A stretch of DNA of 64,000 bases from Apostichopus japonicus (GCF_037975245.1 NC_092563.1:29599960-29663959); one strand, 5' to 3'; positions 32,654 to 45,516 are shown, numbered from the stretch's first letter. Numbers and translations: made by a program. Notes: generated by a model not told the origin, from the sequence alone.

Positions 32654-34837
32654 CAGGTGCGTATCCAGGGGGGGGCGTTGGGGGCGCGCGCCCCCCGGGT
32701 AAGAAAAAGAGGAGAGAAAAAAAGAAGAAAAAAAAGGAAAAAAGAGGGGAAAAGAGGAGGAGGAGAGGAAGGAAGGGAAAAGAAAAAGAAGAAAGAGAGA
32801 AGAAGGAGAAAAGGAGGGAGTAAATGAAAAACGCGAAGACACCGGGAAGAGAAAGAGGAACAGTGACATCATTACAGCGCTGAAGGGAAGCCAGTGACGG
32901 ATCAATGATTTCGTAAAAGTGTGCCTCACCCTACCCCTTACACCGACAACTCCATTTTTTTGACGTTTCCATTTCCTCTCTCACTAATGATCTATATATA
33001 TACTATATATGGTCTATCATAACGCGTGTGTAGAATTGTGCTATGAAACCAACTGTGGCTGGTCTCGAACTCGACCGTGTCGTCGGGGAACATGACGCAT
33101 TTTGGGATGGGGGCGACCGCCCCCCCCCCCCGCCCCATTCAGCATTTTTTTAAATGATATCGCTAAGTAATTTCAAAATAGAAAGTGCTTAGATGCAACT
33201 TACAAGGCCTGGGAAGTGTCATTTCCAGCGATCTGGGAGACATTTGCGGCCAAAATTTGCTTGTACGCTTCGCGCTAACAAATGGTCCTGGGTAGTGCCA
33301 TTTCCAGCGATCTGGGAGGCATTTTCGGCCAAAATTTTCTTGTACGCTTCGCGCCAACCTATGGTGGCGCTACGCTTAGATAATTTGCCTACAGGCTTCG
33401 CCCCTCCCTTGGCAAATTCCTCGCTACGCGCCTGTTCGAATTTGTAACGCAAACAGCAGATATCACATCATATCAGTGAGCATGAAAATGGCGTTCCAGG
33501 ATGAAAATCCTCAAAACTGTCCGACTTGCCTGAAAAAATAACCAAACATTTTCACGCGCGAAGCGCGCGTTCAACGTGTCAATGTCAATATCATATAAGC
33601 AAGCATCGGTTATTACATAGCATGCCATCATGTACCGTACGGTCCGTTAAAATTGCGCAGTATACCGCGGGATGCTAATGTAAACAACGACATGTCTCAT
33701 GTAGATGTATAAAAAGCATGGAGGTCCAATTATGTCAAAAGTTTCTTTTACATTAGTAATGGCGAATTAGCGGCTGCACCCCCGCCGCGCAGTGCCGGAG
33801 CGTCCATACGATCAGGGGGGCGGATGCAACCCCTGACGGGCTCAAATGGACTGCTGGCGCCTTTTTCAGCTCTTTACCACTTTTTACTTATTGTAGATTA
33901 TTGACTTTTTTATTGCGCTCTCATCTACTTATTGACATTTGTCACATTTTGTTGGTGTAATTTGGCGATGACACCCTATTCTTCGTTTATCTGCAAATTA
34001 GCCAAGCCCTGAAAGGGTCATTTCCGGCGATCTAGGGAGTATCTTTACTAAAAAATTGTCTGTGCGCTACGCGCCAACCAGTGGTGGCGCTCCGCTTAGA
34101 TAGTGTCGAAAGCGCCCCTACAGACCATTTTCGCCCCTCCTGACCAATACCCCTAGCTCCGCCACTGCCGCCGCGCCTCCTACGCCTATGTGTGTAGTGT
34201 TCGGTTTCGGAAATATCTGCTATTTTTTCATTTCCTTCAACCAAGTTTTATAATAGCCGTTATAAGAGGTTTAGTGTCTGAATTTTCGAAAATTTCTGAC
34301 CAACATTCTGCATCACACTTCCCTCTACTCGTGCAATTTTGACCGGTCTGTTAGGGGTTGAAGGAAGTTTTTCTATATTGGTTGTCCATAGATGAAATTT
34401 TGTACAACATTATGGGTATGTTTTGAAGTGAGTTTATTCACGAGAAATGTGAATTTTCAAATTCTGAACAAATTTGGGGCTTAAAACCTTGAAAAGTGGG
34501 GCTGACGGGTTTTGTGGGCCGCGACGTAGAATCACCTACAAAAGCAAAGACCCACAGGAGATGCGATCAGGTCGAACATGACGTGTGCCGGGTTGACAAT
34601 CTTCAAAAAGGTTATGGATGGGAAAAAAACTATTAGGAAATACTTGGTTCTCAGGCCAAAAGTGTACATCTGGTTGGTCATTTCAAGCCCGAGAAGTGCC
34701 GTTTCCGGTGATCTGGGGGGTATCAAAACCAGAAATTTTCTTGTACGCTGCGCGCCAACCGATGGTGGCGCTCCGCTTAGATAGTAATTCGCGCCCCCCC
34801 CCCCCCCCCGGGTTAGAAAATCCTGGATACGCGCCTG
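32654..34837. mobile_element. Nested 2.2-kb DNA transposon in gag, 5-bp target duplication
   Basis: Terminal inverted repeats CAGGTGCGTATCCAGG at the left and CCTGGATACGCGCCTG at the right, flanked on both sides by ACTAT (32649-32653 and 34838-34842). The interior has an A/G-rich tract (32700-32825), GC-rich blocks and repeated CGCTTCGCGCCAAC-like motifs. It holds no transposase. Parts (33196-33445, 34240-34830) recur in inverted orientation within 60855-62062, so it is a composite of non-autonomous elements. Confidence 0.85.
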
Positions 34838-34842
34838 ACTAT

Positions 34843-35721
34843 AAGCAACAATCACATGAAACAACAGATGATTTTGTTACTCGGTGCAAGATACAGGCTA
34901 AAAAATGTAAATTCACCAATGAAGCACTTCAGGAAAAGTTGATTGAACAACTGATCTTGGGTACGAAACACAAGAAGGTACAAGAATCCCTTCTTGGTAA
35001 GGATGAGAAACTCACTCTTGATAATGCCATGGACATTGCTAGAACCCATGAAGCTACTCATTTGCACATGGAAGAGTTAACAAATTCTAGTAGTGTCAAT
35101 GTTAATGCTGTTCGAAGGTATAAGCCAAACACCGCGAGTAGATCACCACAATGTGGGCGGAGTGGTCTTAACCACAACGATGGGGAATGCCCTGCTTTGA
35201 GGACAAAATGTAACAAATGTGGGAAGATCTGTCACTGGAAACGTGTATGCCGATTCAAATCAAAACCCCAACTACCATCAAAGAGATTTGGTAAGACACC
35301 AAAGAACAAAAAATGGGATAAACGTGATGTGAATGAATTAAGCCAAGACCAGGATCAAAAGTCACAAAGGTCGACTGCCTTAGAATTTGACACATTACAG
35401 ATAGATCTCAATCAATCCCAATCAAATGATAGGGACGAGTTACTTGCAAAACTTGAAATAAAGTTACCAAATGAGACTAGATGTTGTACTCTTAAGGTAA
35501 AAGTTGACACCGGGGCGGAGGGAAACATACTGCCCTTGAGGACATATCAAAATATGTTCCCTGACAAACACGATACAAAGGGTTATCCACTGCCAAATGA
35601 GACTAAGAAAAGTTTGACACGTATCCCAGCATACAATGGCACTAAGATTAATCACTTAGGTACCTGTACAATTGTATGTCAGTACAACGGATGTGGACAA
35701 GCAAGTTATACTTGGACTTAA
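34843..35721 (+). pseudogene. Retroelement gag 3' part, zinc knuckle and aspartic protease
   Basis: Resumes gag (FVTRCKIQAKKCKFTNEALQ). The nucleocapsid region follows, with a CNKCGKICHWKRVC zinc knuckle (Cx2Cx4Hx4C) at about 35210-35250. The protease active site is VDTGAEGN at about 35500. The frame ends at 35721, where the reading continues in another frame. Confidence 0.88.
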
Positions 35722-36457
35722 AGCATCACTGACAATGAAGTTAGTAAATGTTAACTGTAACTTACAGGTTGTCAAAGACTGGACACCGATCAATGACACT
35801 GAGGACTTAACTAGACTATGCCCAGACAGATTTAAAGGTATAGGTCAGTTCAAAGGAGACTATCATATCGTGATCGATAAAGTAGCTCTTCCTGTAGTTC
35901 ATCCCGCCAGACGATGTCCAATCCATATCCAGGAAGAGATAAAGAAAGAGCTGGATGAGATGGTCAAGTTAGATGTCATCGCTTCCGTCGAGGAACCGAC
36001 TGACTGGGTTTCTAGTCTTGCATATACACAGAAACCAAACGGGCGATGGAGAATCTGCTTGGACCCAAGGGACCTCAACAAGGTCATCAAAAGGACTCAT
36101 CACCGTATACCGACCATAGAGGAGATAACGCACAAGTTTTCTGGGGCAAAAGTCTTCTCTAAGCTTGATGCAAAGCACGGATACTGGTCGATATCTCTCG
36201 ATGAACCATCCAGTTACTTAACAACCTTAAACAGCCCTTTCGGACGATTTAGGTTCGAGCGCCTTCCTTTTGGTCTCAGTATCAGCCAGGACATCTTTCA
36301 ACAAAAGATGGACCAAATCTTGGAGAACTGCCAAGAAACTGCAAGCATAGCCGACGATGTTGCAGTATTCGGTGCTACAGAAGAGGAACACGACAGAAAC
36401 CTACATAACCTAATGCGTGTGGCTAGAGAGCATGGACTTGTCTTCAACAGAGACTAA
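35672..36457 (+). pseudogene. Retroelement reverse transcriptase
   Basis: Shows DVDKQVILGL (protease tail), WRICLDPRDLNKVI, FSKLDAKHGYW with the first catalytic Asp, RLPFGLS, and SIADDVAVFG, where ADD replaces the usual Y(I/V/L)DD. It is closed by a stop just after NRD. A frameshift continuation covers the thumb/connection (36460-36745). Confidence 0.9.
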
Positions 36458-36744
36458 TGCAGGATCAAGAAAGAGAGTATTTATTTCTTTGCTCTACTGT
36501 ATGATGCGAATGGAACCCATCCAGACCCAGAGAAAATCAAGGCAATTGATCACCCACAGGCCCCTGAATCCAAGGAGGAGCTACAGGAGTTCCTGGGTAT
36601 CGCCACCTATCTCTCACCCTTTATCCCTAACCTCTCATCACATACATCCAGCTTGAGGAATCTGATTAAGAAGGATGCCAAGTTGAATGGCAACAGTCAC
36701 ACCAAGATGCATTTGAACATATCAAACAGCTCATATGCCGGGAG

Positions 36745-37998
36745 GTGACACTCTCATATTTCGATCCTAGAAAGCAGACAACTCTTCAAGTTGATGCATC
36801 CATGAGCGGACTTGGAGCAGTCTTAATGCAAGATGCAAAACCAATATATTTCGCCTCCAGATCTCTCACCGATGCGGAACAGCGCTATGCCAACATAGAA
36901 AGAGAGCTTCTAGCGGTTGTTTTCGCGTGTGAGAAGTTTCACATGTACGTATATGGGAAGGAATTCATAGTTGAATCCGATCATAAACCTCTCGAGATGA
37001 TCTATCTAAAGAACCTAGTGGCTGCACCAACGAGACTACAGCTGATGCTTCTTCGCCTCCAAGGTTATCAATTAAAGATTACATACAAGCCAGGGAAAAC
37101 AATGTTGTTGGCAGATGCCATGTCGCGACTGAATCCACTACCTGATCAAGATGTAATTTCAGTTGCTGGAATCAACATGAGTTTCGCTTACTTCTCAGAT
37201 GGAAAACTCATGGAACTTAAACAAATGACCAATGAGGACTCAGAAATGACAGCTCTGAGAGAACAAATCATAAGTGGTTGGCCAGAGAAACAGCGGTCAG
37301 TACCACAACCCATCCGTCACTACTGGTCATACCGAGATGAACTGACAGTAGAAGAGGGTGGAATAATCATGAAGGGACAAAGAATCCTCATACCTTTACA
37401 GTGCCGGAACGACATTCTTGCTAAACTACATGATGCACACCAGGGTATCGTAAAATGTCAGCTCCGAGCAAAGACAGCAGTCTTTTGGCCAAGAATAAAC
37501 CAGGACATTGAAGAATTAGTGAAAGCTTGTCCAATCTGCCTAGAGAACAGCAAGTCTCAACCTGCTGAACCACTTCAATCTCATGAAGTTCCGACTCGAC
37601 CGTGGCAGATAATTGGCATGGATCTGTTTACCCTTGATGGACGTGACTATCTGATAGTAGCAGACTATTACTCGAAGTACACGATAATCAAAACAATTCC
37701 AAAAGGAAATTCCAAGAGTCCTAATATAGTCAACCTACTGAAAAGCATCTTCTCTGAGCAAGGTATCCCAGAGAGAGTGATCAGTGATAATGGCCCCCAG
37801 TATAGTAGCCATATCTTCAAGGAATTCTCACAATCATGGAATTTCCACCACATCACATCAAGCCCGCACTACCCGCAATCAAATGGGTTCATTGAGAGAC
37901 AGGTGCAGACAGTGAAACAGACCATCACTAAGGCTAGACAGTCAAAATATGATGTACACTTAGCAATGCTGAGCTATACGTGCAACTCCTATAGATAA
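36745..37998 (+). pseudogene. Retroelement RNase H and integrase
   Basis: RNase H: VDASMSGLGAVLMQ, NIERELLAVVFACEKF, VESDHKPLEMI. Integrase: H-H-C-C zinc domain (HDAHQGIVK ... CPICLEN), then the DDE core with GMDLF, VISDNGPQYSS and GFIERQVQTV. The frame ends at 37998 by a frameshift. Confidence 0.92.
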
Positions 37999-38023
37999 CC
38001 ATCTACCATCACCAGGAGAACTC

Positions 38024-38386
38024 TTGTTCAATAGGAAGCTCAGATCAAGTATACCGACCAAGATACCGAACACCCAACCGGACCGAGACAAGATCAATGA
38101 AAGGCTGGTAGAACGACAAACTCAACAGAAGTCCAACTTCGACCGAAGTACAAAAGAACTACCACCAATGACCTCTGGTCAAATAGTACGAGCGAAGGAC
38201 CCCAATTCAGGCTTATGGAAACCAGCCAGCATTATTAAACGCTCAGAAGAACCTCGCTCATATGAAGTCCTTACTGAGACTGGCCATACGCTAAGGCGTA
38301 ACCGACGTCATCTCAAGGAAACCGGGGGAAAAGGAGTATCATACAAAGAAACCGAGGACATAGAACAGGGTTGTCCAACCTTTTGA
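38024..38386 (+). pseudogene. Retroelement integrase C-terminal domain
   Basis: Encodes NRKLRSSIPTKIPNTQPDRD and SGQIVRAKDPNSGLWKPASI, ending LRRNRRHLKETGG, the GPY/F-like tail of Ty3/Gypsy integrases. The last codons run into the MITE at 38366. Confidence 0.8.
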
Positions 38387-38804
38387 TGAGGAGGGCCACC
38401 TCGAAGGATTATAATAAAGGAGGGGCCGCATGAGCCTACAAGCTCTTGTGGCATATCCAGGGTTTCGTGCCAGAGCGGCAAATTTCAGTGGCCCCGCCAG
38501 GGGTCTGTTAGCGGGTATGGGAAATGAAGTTACTCTACAAGCGGAGCGCCACCGTAGGTTGACGCGTGGCGTGCAAGAAAATAAAAAATCGCCCAAAAGA
38601 TCCCCAGATTGCAGGAAATGACACTTCACAAGCCTTCTGATCTGTATCAAAACAATCTTCATATTGAGATATAATGATCTCTCAAATTTATCAAGAAAGA
38701 ATTCCTGGGTAAAAGTACATTTGTAAATTAATGAGGTTGGCGGGCCGGACGGAACCTTGCGGCGGGCCGCACTGTGGCCCGCGGGCCGTAGGTTTGACAA
38801 CCCT
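38366..38804. mobile_element. 439-bp hAT-type MITE with 8-bp target duplication
   Basis: Ends CAGGGTTGTCCAACC and GGTTTGACAACCCTG are imperfect inverted repeats. ACATAGAA flanks both sides (38358-38365 and 38805-38812). An 8-bp duplication with CAGGG ends fits the hAT superfamily. No coding capacity. Confidence 0.92.
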
Positions 38805-39131
38805 GACATAGAACCAAGACATGTCAACTCACTCGAACGTGACTAATGGACTAACAGACAATAACAGGCACATGAATAAGGACAAGACTTATGTCACAGG
38901 TTCTGGCCGCACAATTCATGCTAGAGAGATTTTGGACCTATAGTTTGGCATGTGTCTGGAAACTTGTTGTTTTGTGTTAATTTGTTATTATATATCATAT
39001 TGATATTATGTACCATTAGTTCATCCTAGTATATGAAACCTGATAGTTTTGTCAAATGACCCAAACATTTTTAAAGTTAGTGGTTTTGAAACTTTAGTAT
39101 TCGATTCTATTGAAGAATCAATTTCTTTGTC

Positions 39132-39144
39132 AAAAGAGGAGGGA
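39132..39144 (+). promoter_or_regulatory. Polypurine tract
   Basis: AAAAGAGGAGGGA lies immediately before the TGTGAC start of the 3' LTR, the expected plus-strand priming site. Confidence 0.75.
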
Positions 39145-39361
39145 TGTGACATTATTATGCTATACGTTTAAGAGCTACTTTATATGTCGCTCACCAACAT
39201 CATTACTGTTTGGTGCATAGCCTTGTATGTTCAAGGATCGGCCTCTTGCGATCTGGCCTTCCGAGTGTTAACCTCTTAAAACATTTCCGTAATTCCTTAT
39301 AGAAGTATTTCTGTCTTTATTTGGACATTGAACAACATATTACCTGGTCGGTAACATTACA
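39145..39361 (+). repeat. 3' LTR (217 bp)
   Basis: Begins TGTGACATTATT after the polypurine tract and ends GGTAACATTACA. Its last 116 bases match the 5' remnant. Its left 100 bases have no partner in the window. Confidence 0.85.
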
Positions 39362-39697
39362 ACACCAGCTTTTCGTCATTTCCGCTTGAGCTAATTTCAT
39401 AACCAGATTTCTCAATCTAGCGAATGGATTCAGAAGTGGGAAAGAGTTGGAAACGAGGCAACATCAACCTGTTTTATTTTCCTTTGCAGCATTGTCCCAA
39501 CAGAGGCAAGACTTCTAAGAAGAGGCTACCCCCTCCTTGCTAGTGATGTTACTTGTAAGGAGCTTCAACGGTAGATTGCCCTTCAGAGGTGCCCCTTTTC
39601 TATTGACATGTTAGTACAGTATTCCCCACTAATTGCGGTCGGTATGAAGTCATTGAATTGGCTCTTTATTATTTGAACTGGTTTGTATTGTTTACAG

Positions 39698-40594
39698 GTG
39701 TCATTGTGGCCAGTGTGTTGTGATGCCTACAGCAAGGGAGTGTAGGTGCTGCAGCGAAATAGATAAAGTAAGGACTGTGATGGATGAAGATGGTGCTGCA
39801 TGCATCACCTTACACCCAGGTTTTGAAGCTGTGTGCCTGAACCCATTGTTTCTTCAGACAGCCTACTACGTGTACCGTCAACAGTATGGTGGACGTGCAC
39901 AGGAAAACAGGATCCAAGAGTAAGTATAGAATACATTATTTTTGTTGTATACCTTTATTCATTGCTCTGACCTGCTGTTGAAAGATGTAACAATACAGAG
40001 GGTGTATTCATAGTTTAGTTTTGTTTCGTTGTGAAAGGAATAACATTAAGATATAGATTTGATCAAGAAAATTTGTGCACCATGTTCAAAACCTGATTCT
40101 GATTAGGTCATTTTGTCCAAAAAACTGGTGTAATGCCCTTGAGGTTAACCCTTATCATGCTGACTGTAGTAGTCATTTACACTGAGCCATGGAACCAAAT
40201 GCCACACAAAAAATGTCCACCATGCTTGTGCACGACCCATTTACAAATTTTAGTCACCGAGATACAATGATCAGTTTGTATAAATGGCATAGCTAGGCTT
40301 ACCTTAGGGGAGGCAGATTCAGGGGCCAAGCAAATTCTGGAAATGAAATTTATTTTAAAATTTACGTCCCCAGATGGCTACCAAGCTTTTGTGTGTCTTC
40401 ATCTATTATAGCTGGTTTTCATATGATTATTTTACAGGATATACAGACACACAGCATACAGACAACTTGCACGGATGAGCTAGCAGTTTTTAGGGAAGGA
40501 GATTTGTGTTGTTCTCCCATCCTATGCAGTAAGGAGGATTAGAGAAGCTTTACCATCTGAACAGTATGAAGGATTTAAATTATCAAGACTGTGA
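39698..40594 (+). pseudogene. P2X7-tail (P2RX7 intracellular, zinc) domain, two exons with an in-frame stop
   Basis: Exon 39698-39919 encodes CHCGQCVVMPTARECRCCSE then CITLHPGFEAVCLNPLFLQT and AYYVYRQQYG. After donor GTAAGT, the exon from 40438 encodes IYRHTAYRQLARM, then VVLPSYAVRRIREALPSEQY, to a TGA ending at 40594. The CxCGxC..CxCC pattern and the CI..HPGF..VCLN..(V/L)LQ(T)AY..YR..YG string are those of the P2X purinoceptor 7 intracellular domain, which occurs in many stand-alone invertebrate proteins. A TAG at 40481-40483 interrupts it where the family usually has Trp. No upstream exon was recognised. The LTR element ends only 340 bp upstream and may have cut the gene off. Confidence 0.72.
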
Positions 40595-41460
40595 GAATGT
40601 GGACTGTTTATGCCAAGTCATAGTATTATTTCTGCAAAGTTTTATAGAAACAGGGTTCAGTCCTGTCTGTTTTGTGGCTGAATGGTGAACATTTTGGAAT
40701 TCCAGCTTACATTTTTCTGGTTCATGGTATTAACTACAATCTTGAATGAAATTTTACATTTTCAAGTTTGGGAAGTACATAACAGTAATAAATAATAAAA
40801 ACTCAAGTTAATTTTTTGTATGTATTCTCTCTTGTAAGCAAAGCTGTCACTTCTAGTAGCCTGCCAACAAAATCTGGATGATTGAAATCTCAAATATACT
40901 AGGTTAAATAGAAGATTAGTTTGAATACAGTACCCTAAACCACTATGTCAATGGGATCTGGAGAGCTTAGGCTTTCATTTTAATAAAAGTGTAATGAGAA
41001 TCAATCTGAAATAGTTCATTAATCCATGGAATATCAAGGTTACTTGATCATAAATGGGATAAAAAAAATCACATTTTATCCCATGCGGGGAACGAACAGC
41101 AAATTTCTGTCAATTCTTTTTGAGAAAAACAAAAAATTGGCAACATGTTTGAAACACCAAAGTTGCATAAAAATATTAAGTCAGCATGAAATTTATATTT
41201 ATGAAGTCTAAGCTCTCTAGAGAGGAATATTTGTCATTGGAACTTTTGTTTAAATATAATGTTATCATTTAGTTAGTTACAATGGAAACCAGATGTAAGT
41301 AAAACTTTAATGTAAGACTTTAGCAACTTCCCTAAAGGTTGGTAGCGACCTGTTAATTAACACTGCTCTGCAGCTGTGCCAAAACATCATGTGAACAGAC
41401 GATTCACAGAGTCGATTGCTCCCCACCACAATGAAACAAAATTAGAAATTGGGAGGCCAT
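40595..41460. other. Intergenic, nothing recognised
   Basis: AT-rich sequence between the P2X7-tail exons and the candidate minus-strand gene. Confidence 0.5.
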
Positions 41461-42361
41461 CAACTACAGTACTTCAGCAAAGCTTTTGAATCTGCTTCGG
41501 TGTTGTTTTATGGCATCCTCATTGTTCGGATGAACATAGGAGCTTGCAAGTGGTGGGGGCTCTTTTCTGACAGGAACAGGACACTCCTCTCCCAGAGTTC
41601 CACTTCTGCAGAAGTTGTTGCAAGCAGTCAAGAAGTTTCCATACATAATCTGTAGAATAATAAAGATATGAAGAATAATATAATAATAGTTCATAAAAAC
41701 ATTCCATTTAGATAGAGGCATTCCAATCACTCCATTTCGGTCAATAGTCATGGCATAATGCACAGTTGTCAGTCAAGTCTTTGGATGCCCAACTAAGGCG
41801 ACAGCTGAGTACACCTCAATTGGTGTGGATACATGGGTCAGGTTTTACCAGACAACTTGTGCCTGAAACAATTCCAATATATTTTTTTACTGATTACAAC
41901 AAAAACCCTACACCTGTTTGTGCACCTAATATTATGGATTATGTAATCTTCAGCAGGATGTGTGGTCATTGTCTCAGTAGCTTAACCACTGTTTATGTAG
42001 TAAAGTAAACATGTGGACAGAGTAACATCCTGTCCCATCCCCTTGTAATCCATGGTAAAAGAGTGTATAAGATGCAACATTCACCATTTGTATTCAGTAG
42101 CAGATATCCAGCCAAGTGAAGATATAATATACTCTGTTAAATCCAACTTCTTGTTTGTGCCTTTATTTCTTGTTCACATACAGCTGTGACAACTCTACCA
42201 GATACAGTATGTATATGCTAATTGAAGTAAAGACTGATGGCCTCACCACACATTCCAGACTGCCCCACAGTGTTGGTGTCAAAATTAATAATGATCCTCT
42301 TTCCAAAAAGTTATGGCACCAATTGATTTTCCAAACTAATCTACTATCAATCTTGAAAATT

Positions 42362-42603
42362 ACCTTGAAGCGTCATCTTTGTCACGTTCAGATGAGTTAA
42401 CTGATGGAGTGTAGTCCCGACTACCTGGCGGTTTTTCGGTGTATCCCGATGTGGATGCCACAGCAGCAGACGGACCATCATCGCCACTGTGAGATGGCCC
42501 TGGTTGCTTTGATGATGTTCTTGTCTCTGTTGGTCCAGTCAGCAACTTCAATGGTGGTAGGGGGACCAGTGAACACTGGACTTCTACATGTGTTACATTC
42601 ACT
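42362..42603 (-). CDS. Candidate exon, Ser/Pro/Thr-rich, unrecognised
   Basis: Open between an acceptor-like TCAG and donor GTAATT. It encodes VQCSLVPLPPLKLLTGPTET, then a disordered-looking stretch SSKQPGPSHSGDDGPSAA and SVNSSERDKDDAS. It may belong with the candidate exons at 43890-44328. An unassigned open segment at 41464-41650 on the same strand (FLTACNNFCRSGTLGEECPV to FAEVL-stop) could be the 3' end. Confidence 0.3.
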
Positions 42604-43889
42604 GAAAATTAGAATAAACGCTTATTATACCACACACATACAGTAGGCTGCTCTTGGACCGGGGTCAGATGCCTAGATGGTTCACTTATCTTTTCTGAAG
42701 GAGAGCATATCCTCCTGCTTTATGTGGCTGCAAAAATATGGGCACTTACACCATGAGCATTGCAAATGACTTCAGCTTGGTTTCATATAGTATAACTACA
42801 ATGTAATCTCCCTTCTCTCAGTAACTATAGATGTAGCCTTTATATTTTCCTGTGAAGCCATCAGGTATAGCCTCCTCAACCACTCTCGTCAGGCAGGCGG
42901 ATATGATGGATAAAATACAATGTTTATTATCCCCTAGTCAGCCTGCCCGATGTGCAGTTTTTAATTGCTATTTTGCTTTCAACGAGTACTGTTTCTAAAA
43001 TTTTGGCCCCTGTACTCACTTCTGCTATAGAATACTCTATAGATGTATGAAAGTTTTCCATTCTTCCTTGTATTACCCTAGCTTACACTTCTCTACCACA
43101 TTTTCTCCCCCACCCCCCTCCCCATCCATCACTCTATTAATGCCTATTTATGGGGACCTTTCAGCCATAATACTGCTGCCTCCTTTTTGTCTGGTAGCTT
43201 GCCCCCCATATACATGCCTTGATGGTTTACTGGTGGAGATTCCTTGTATCCCGTTAAAAACTGACTACTTAAATCTTTAATGCCTGTCACCACCCTCCCC
43301 TACCCCATTTCCCAACTGTTTTTCGGTAATATCAAGCACATGTATATAAAATCATGCTACCTTTAGATGGAGATGTACATTCTGCAGAATCCTGCCGTTG
43401 TATTTTCACTGCAGTTGGTTGGGGAACAGCTTCTTGATTAATTTAAGTAGTGAAAATTGGGAAAGAAAATGAAAGGAAGTTATGAAAGTTCATTTAAGAA
43501 AGCAGTTTGATATGTTTGAAAGCACCTGTCACAAGCGTTTTCTCTTGTAACAAAAATTGCAGCCCTACCAACAAAAATGGCAAAATATTAGGATGTCATT
43601 TACTGTGCAACATATGAGCTATGACTCTGAGTATATAAATAGGTGGGAGCACATTATAATATTGGGCAAAATGACATGTAAACATCTGATGCTTGTTATT
43701 CTGGATTTTTCATGATGTACCACTGATAAAAGTTAATATAGCCCTAGCCTACGCCTAACTTTATCGTCGCCATACCTAATTTAGGGCCTAACTAACTGAA
43801 CGAAATTATAAAAATTTTCCTACTGTAAGTTAGTAAGAATACCAAGTTAGTCCTTGTTGTAGTAGGCCTAGGCCAGAAAATACACTTAC

Positions 43890-44328
43890 TCTTTTCCGAT
43901 CCAGCTTCGCAACTACTGGTCTACTTGTTTCTATATCTCCTCGAGATTTGAAGATACTTTCTCCAAATAGAGAAGGAACGGCATTGTCTTGTAGACGGCG
44001 AGCTGTTGGTGTTCCAAGTCCAAGTTGCGCGGATAGGCGATAGGAATCGAAACTTAAACTAGTGAAGGGTGTACTGCACACATAAGATTCGCTCGAAGGT
44101 CCAAGCCAATCTTTACTTATAGGCAGCAAGGCTGGCTGAGTGCACTGGTACTAAGCTATCGCTGTATACAGTGTTTGACGAACACAAACTTTCTTGTACT
44201 GTTGTGCACCCATTCTCATATGATATTTTGTTTACTGTCCGTGACGTATTGTTTACGGCTTTGATCTCGGTTAACATATTAGGCATACTTAGTATTGGTA
44301 ACATTGGCGGTTCCCCCCGTGACGTCAT
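43890..44328 (-). CDS. Hypothetical gene 5' part: two candidate exons, unrecognised
   Basis: A possible first exon (44328-44257) starts MTSRGEPPMLPILSMPNMLT and joins in phase 0, across GTAAAC...CTCAG, to 44135-43890, which encodes LLPISKDWLGPSSESYVCST, LGLGTPTARRLQDN and SRPVVAKLDRKR before GTAAGT. Composition is protein-like (no low complexity, open to a good donor), but I recognise no family. Further possible minus-strand exons are listed separately and do not all agree in phase. Confidence 0.35.
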
Positions 44329-44661
44329 TATCTTACTGAATTAGCTTGGTTATTAACTTAATTAAAACAGCAAAGAAACAATTGTGGAACTCCAAATTTG
44401 GAATATAGGGTTTTGATATGTAGCTTTTCAATTTGTGCAAGTTTGAAGGAAATCTGTTACGTGTCACTTGACCTTTAAGTTTTTCCATTCAGTTTTCTAT
44501 CAGAGCTGAATACTAAAAGAATGCAAGTAACCGCCTTACTTAAAGTAAGCTCAAGTCAGACGAAGGATTCCGTAACTTCCTAGCTCATTCAACCCTTTAT
44601 CTGGTTGTTTAAAAGATGTTCATATATATATATATGTGTATATATATATGTTAATATATAT

Positions 44662-45516
<855 letters not shown>

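Larger units (their letters stand above)
31117..39361 (+). mobile_element. Broken Ty3/Gypsy-type LTR retrotransposon with two nested DNA-transposon insertions
   Basis: Order: LTR remnant, primer-binding site, gag, zinc knuckle, aspartic protease, reverse transcriptase, RNase H, integrase, polypurine tract, LTR. This is the Ty3/Gypsy gene order, with integrase after RNase H. The frame is broken at several points: near 32630 in gag, at the protease-RT junction near 35690, between 36457 and 36745, and near 37998. A 2.2-kb element splits gag and a 439-bp MITE sits in the 3' coding end. The copy is old and not autonomous. Confidence 0.9.

Noticed and set aside
32513-32929. 138-codon minus-strand frame rich in Ser/Phe/Leu
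   Set aside because: It is the complement of the A/G-rich tract of the nested transposon.
34151-34168. Inner hAT end CCCTAGCTCCGCCACTG, possibly paired with CAGTGACGGATC near 32892
   Set aside because: The ends match only partly and no 8-bp target duplication was found, so a separate nested element cannot be claimed.
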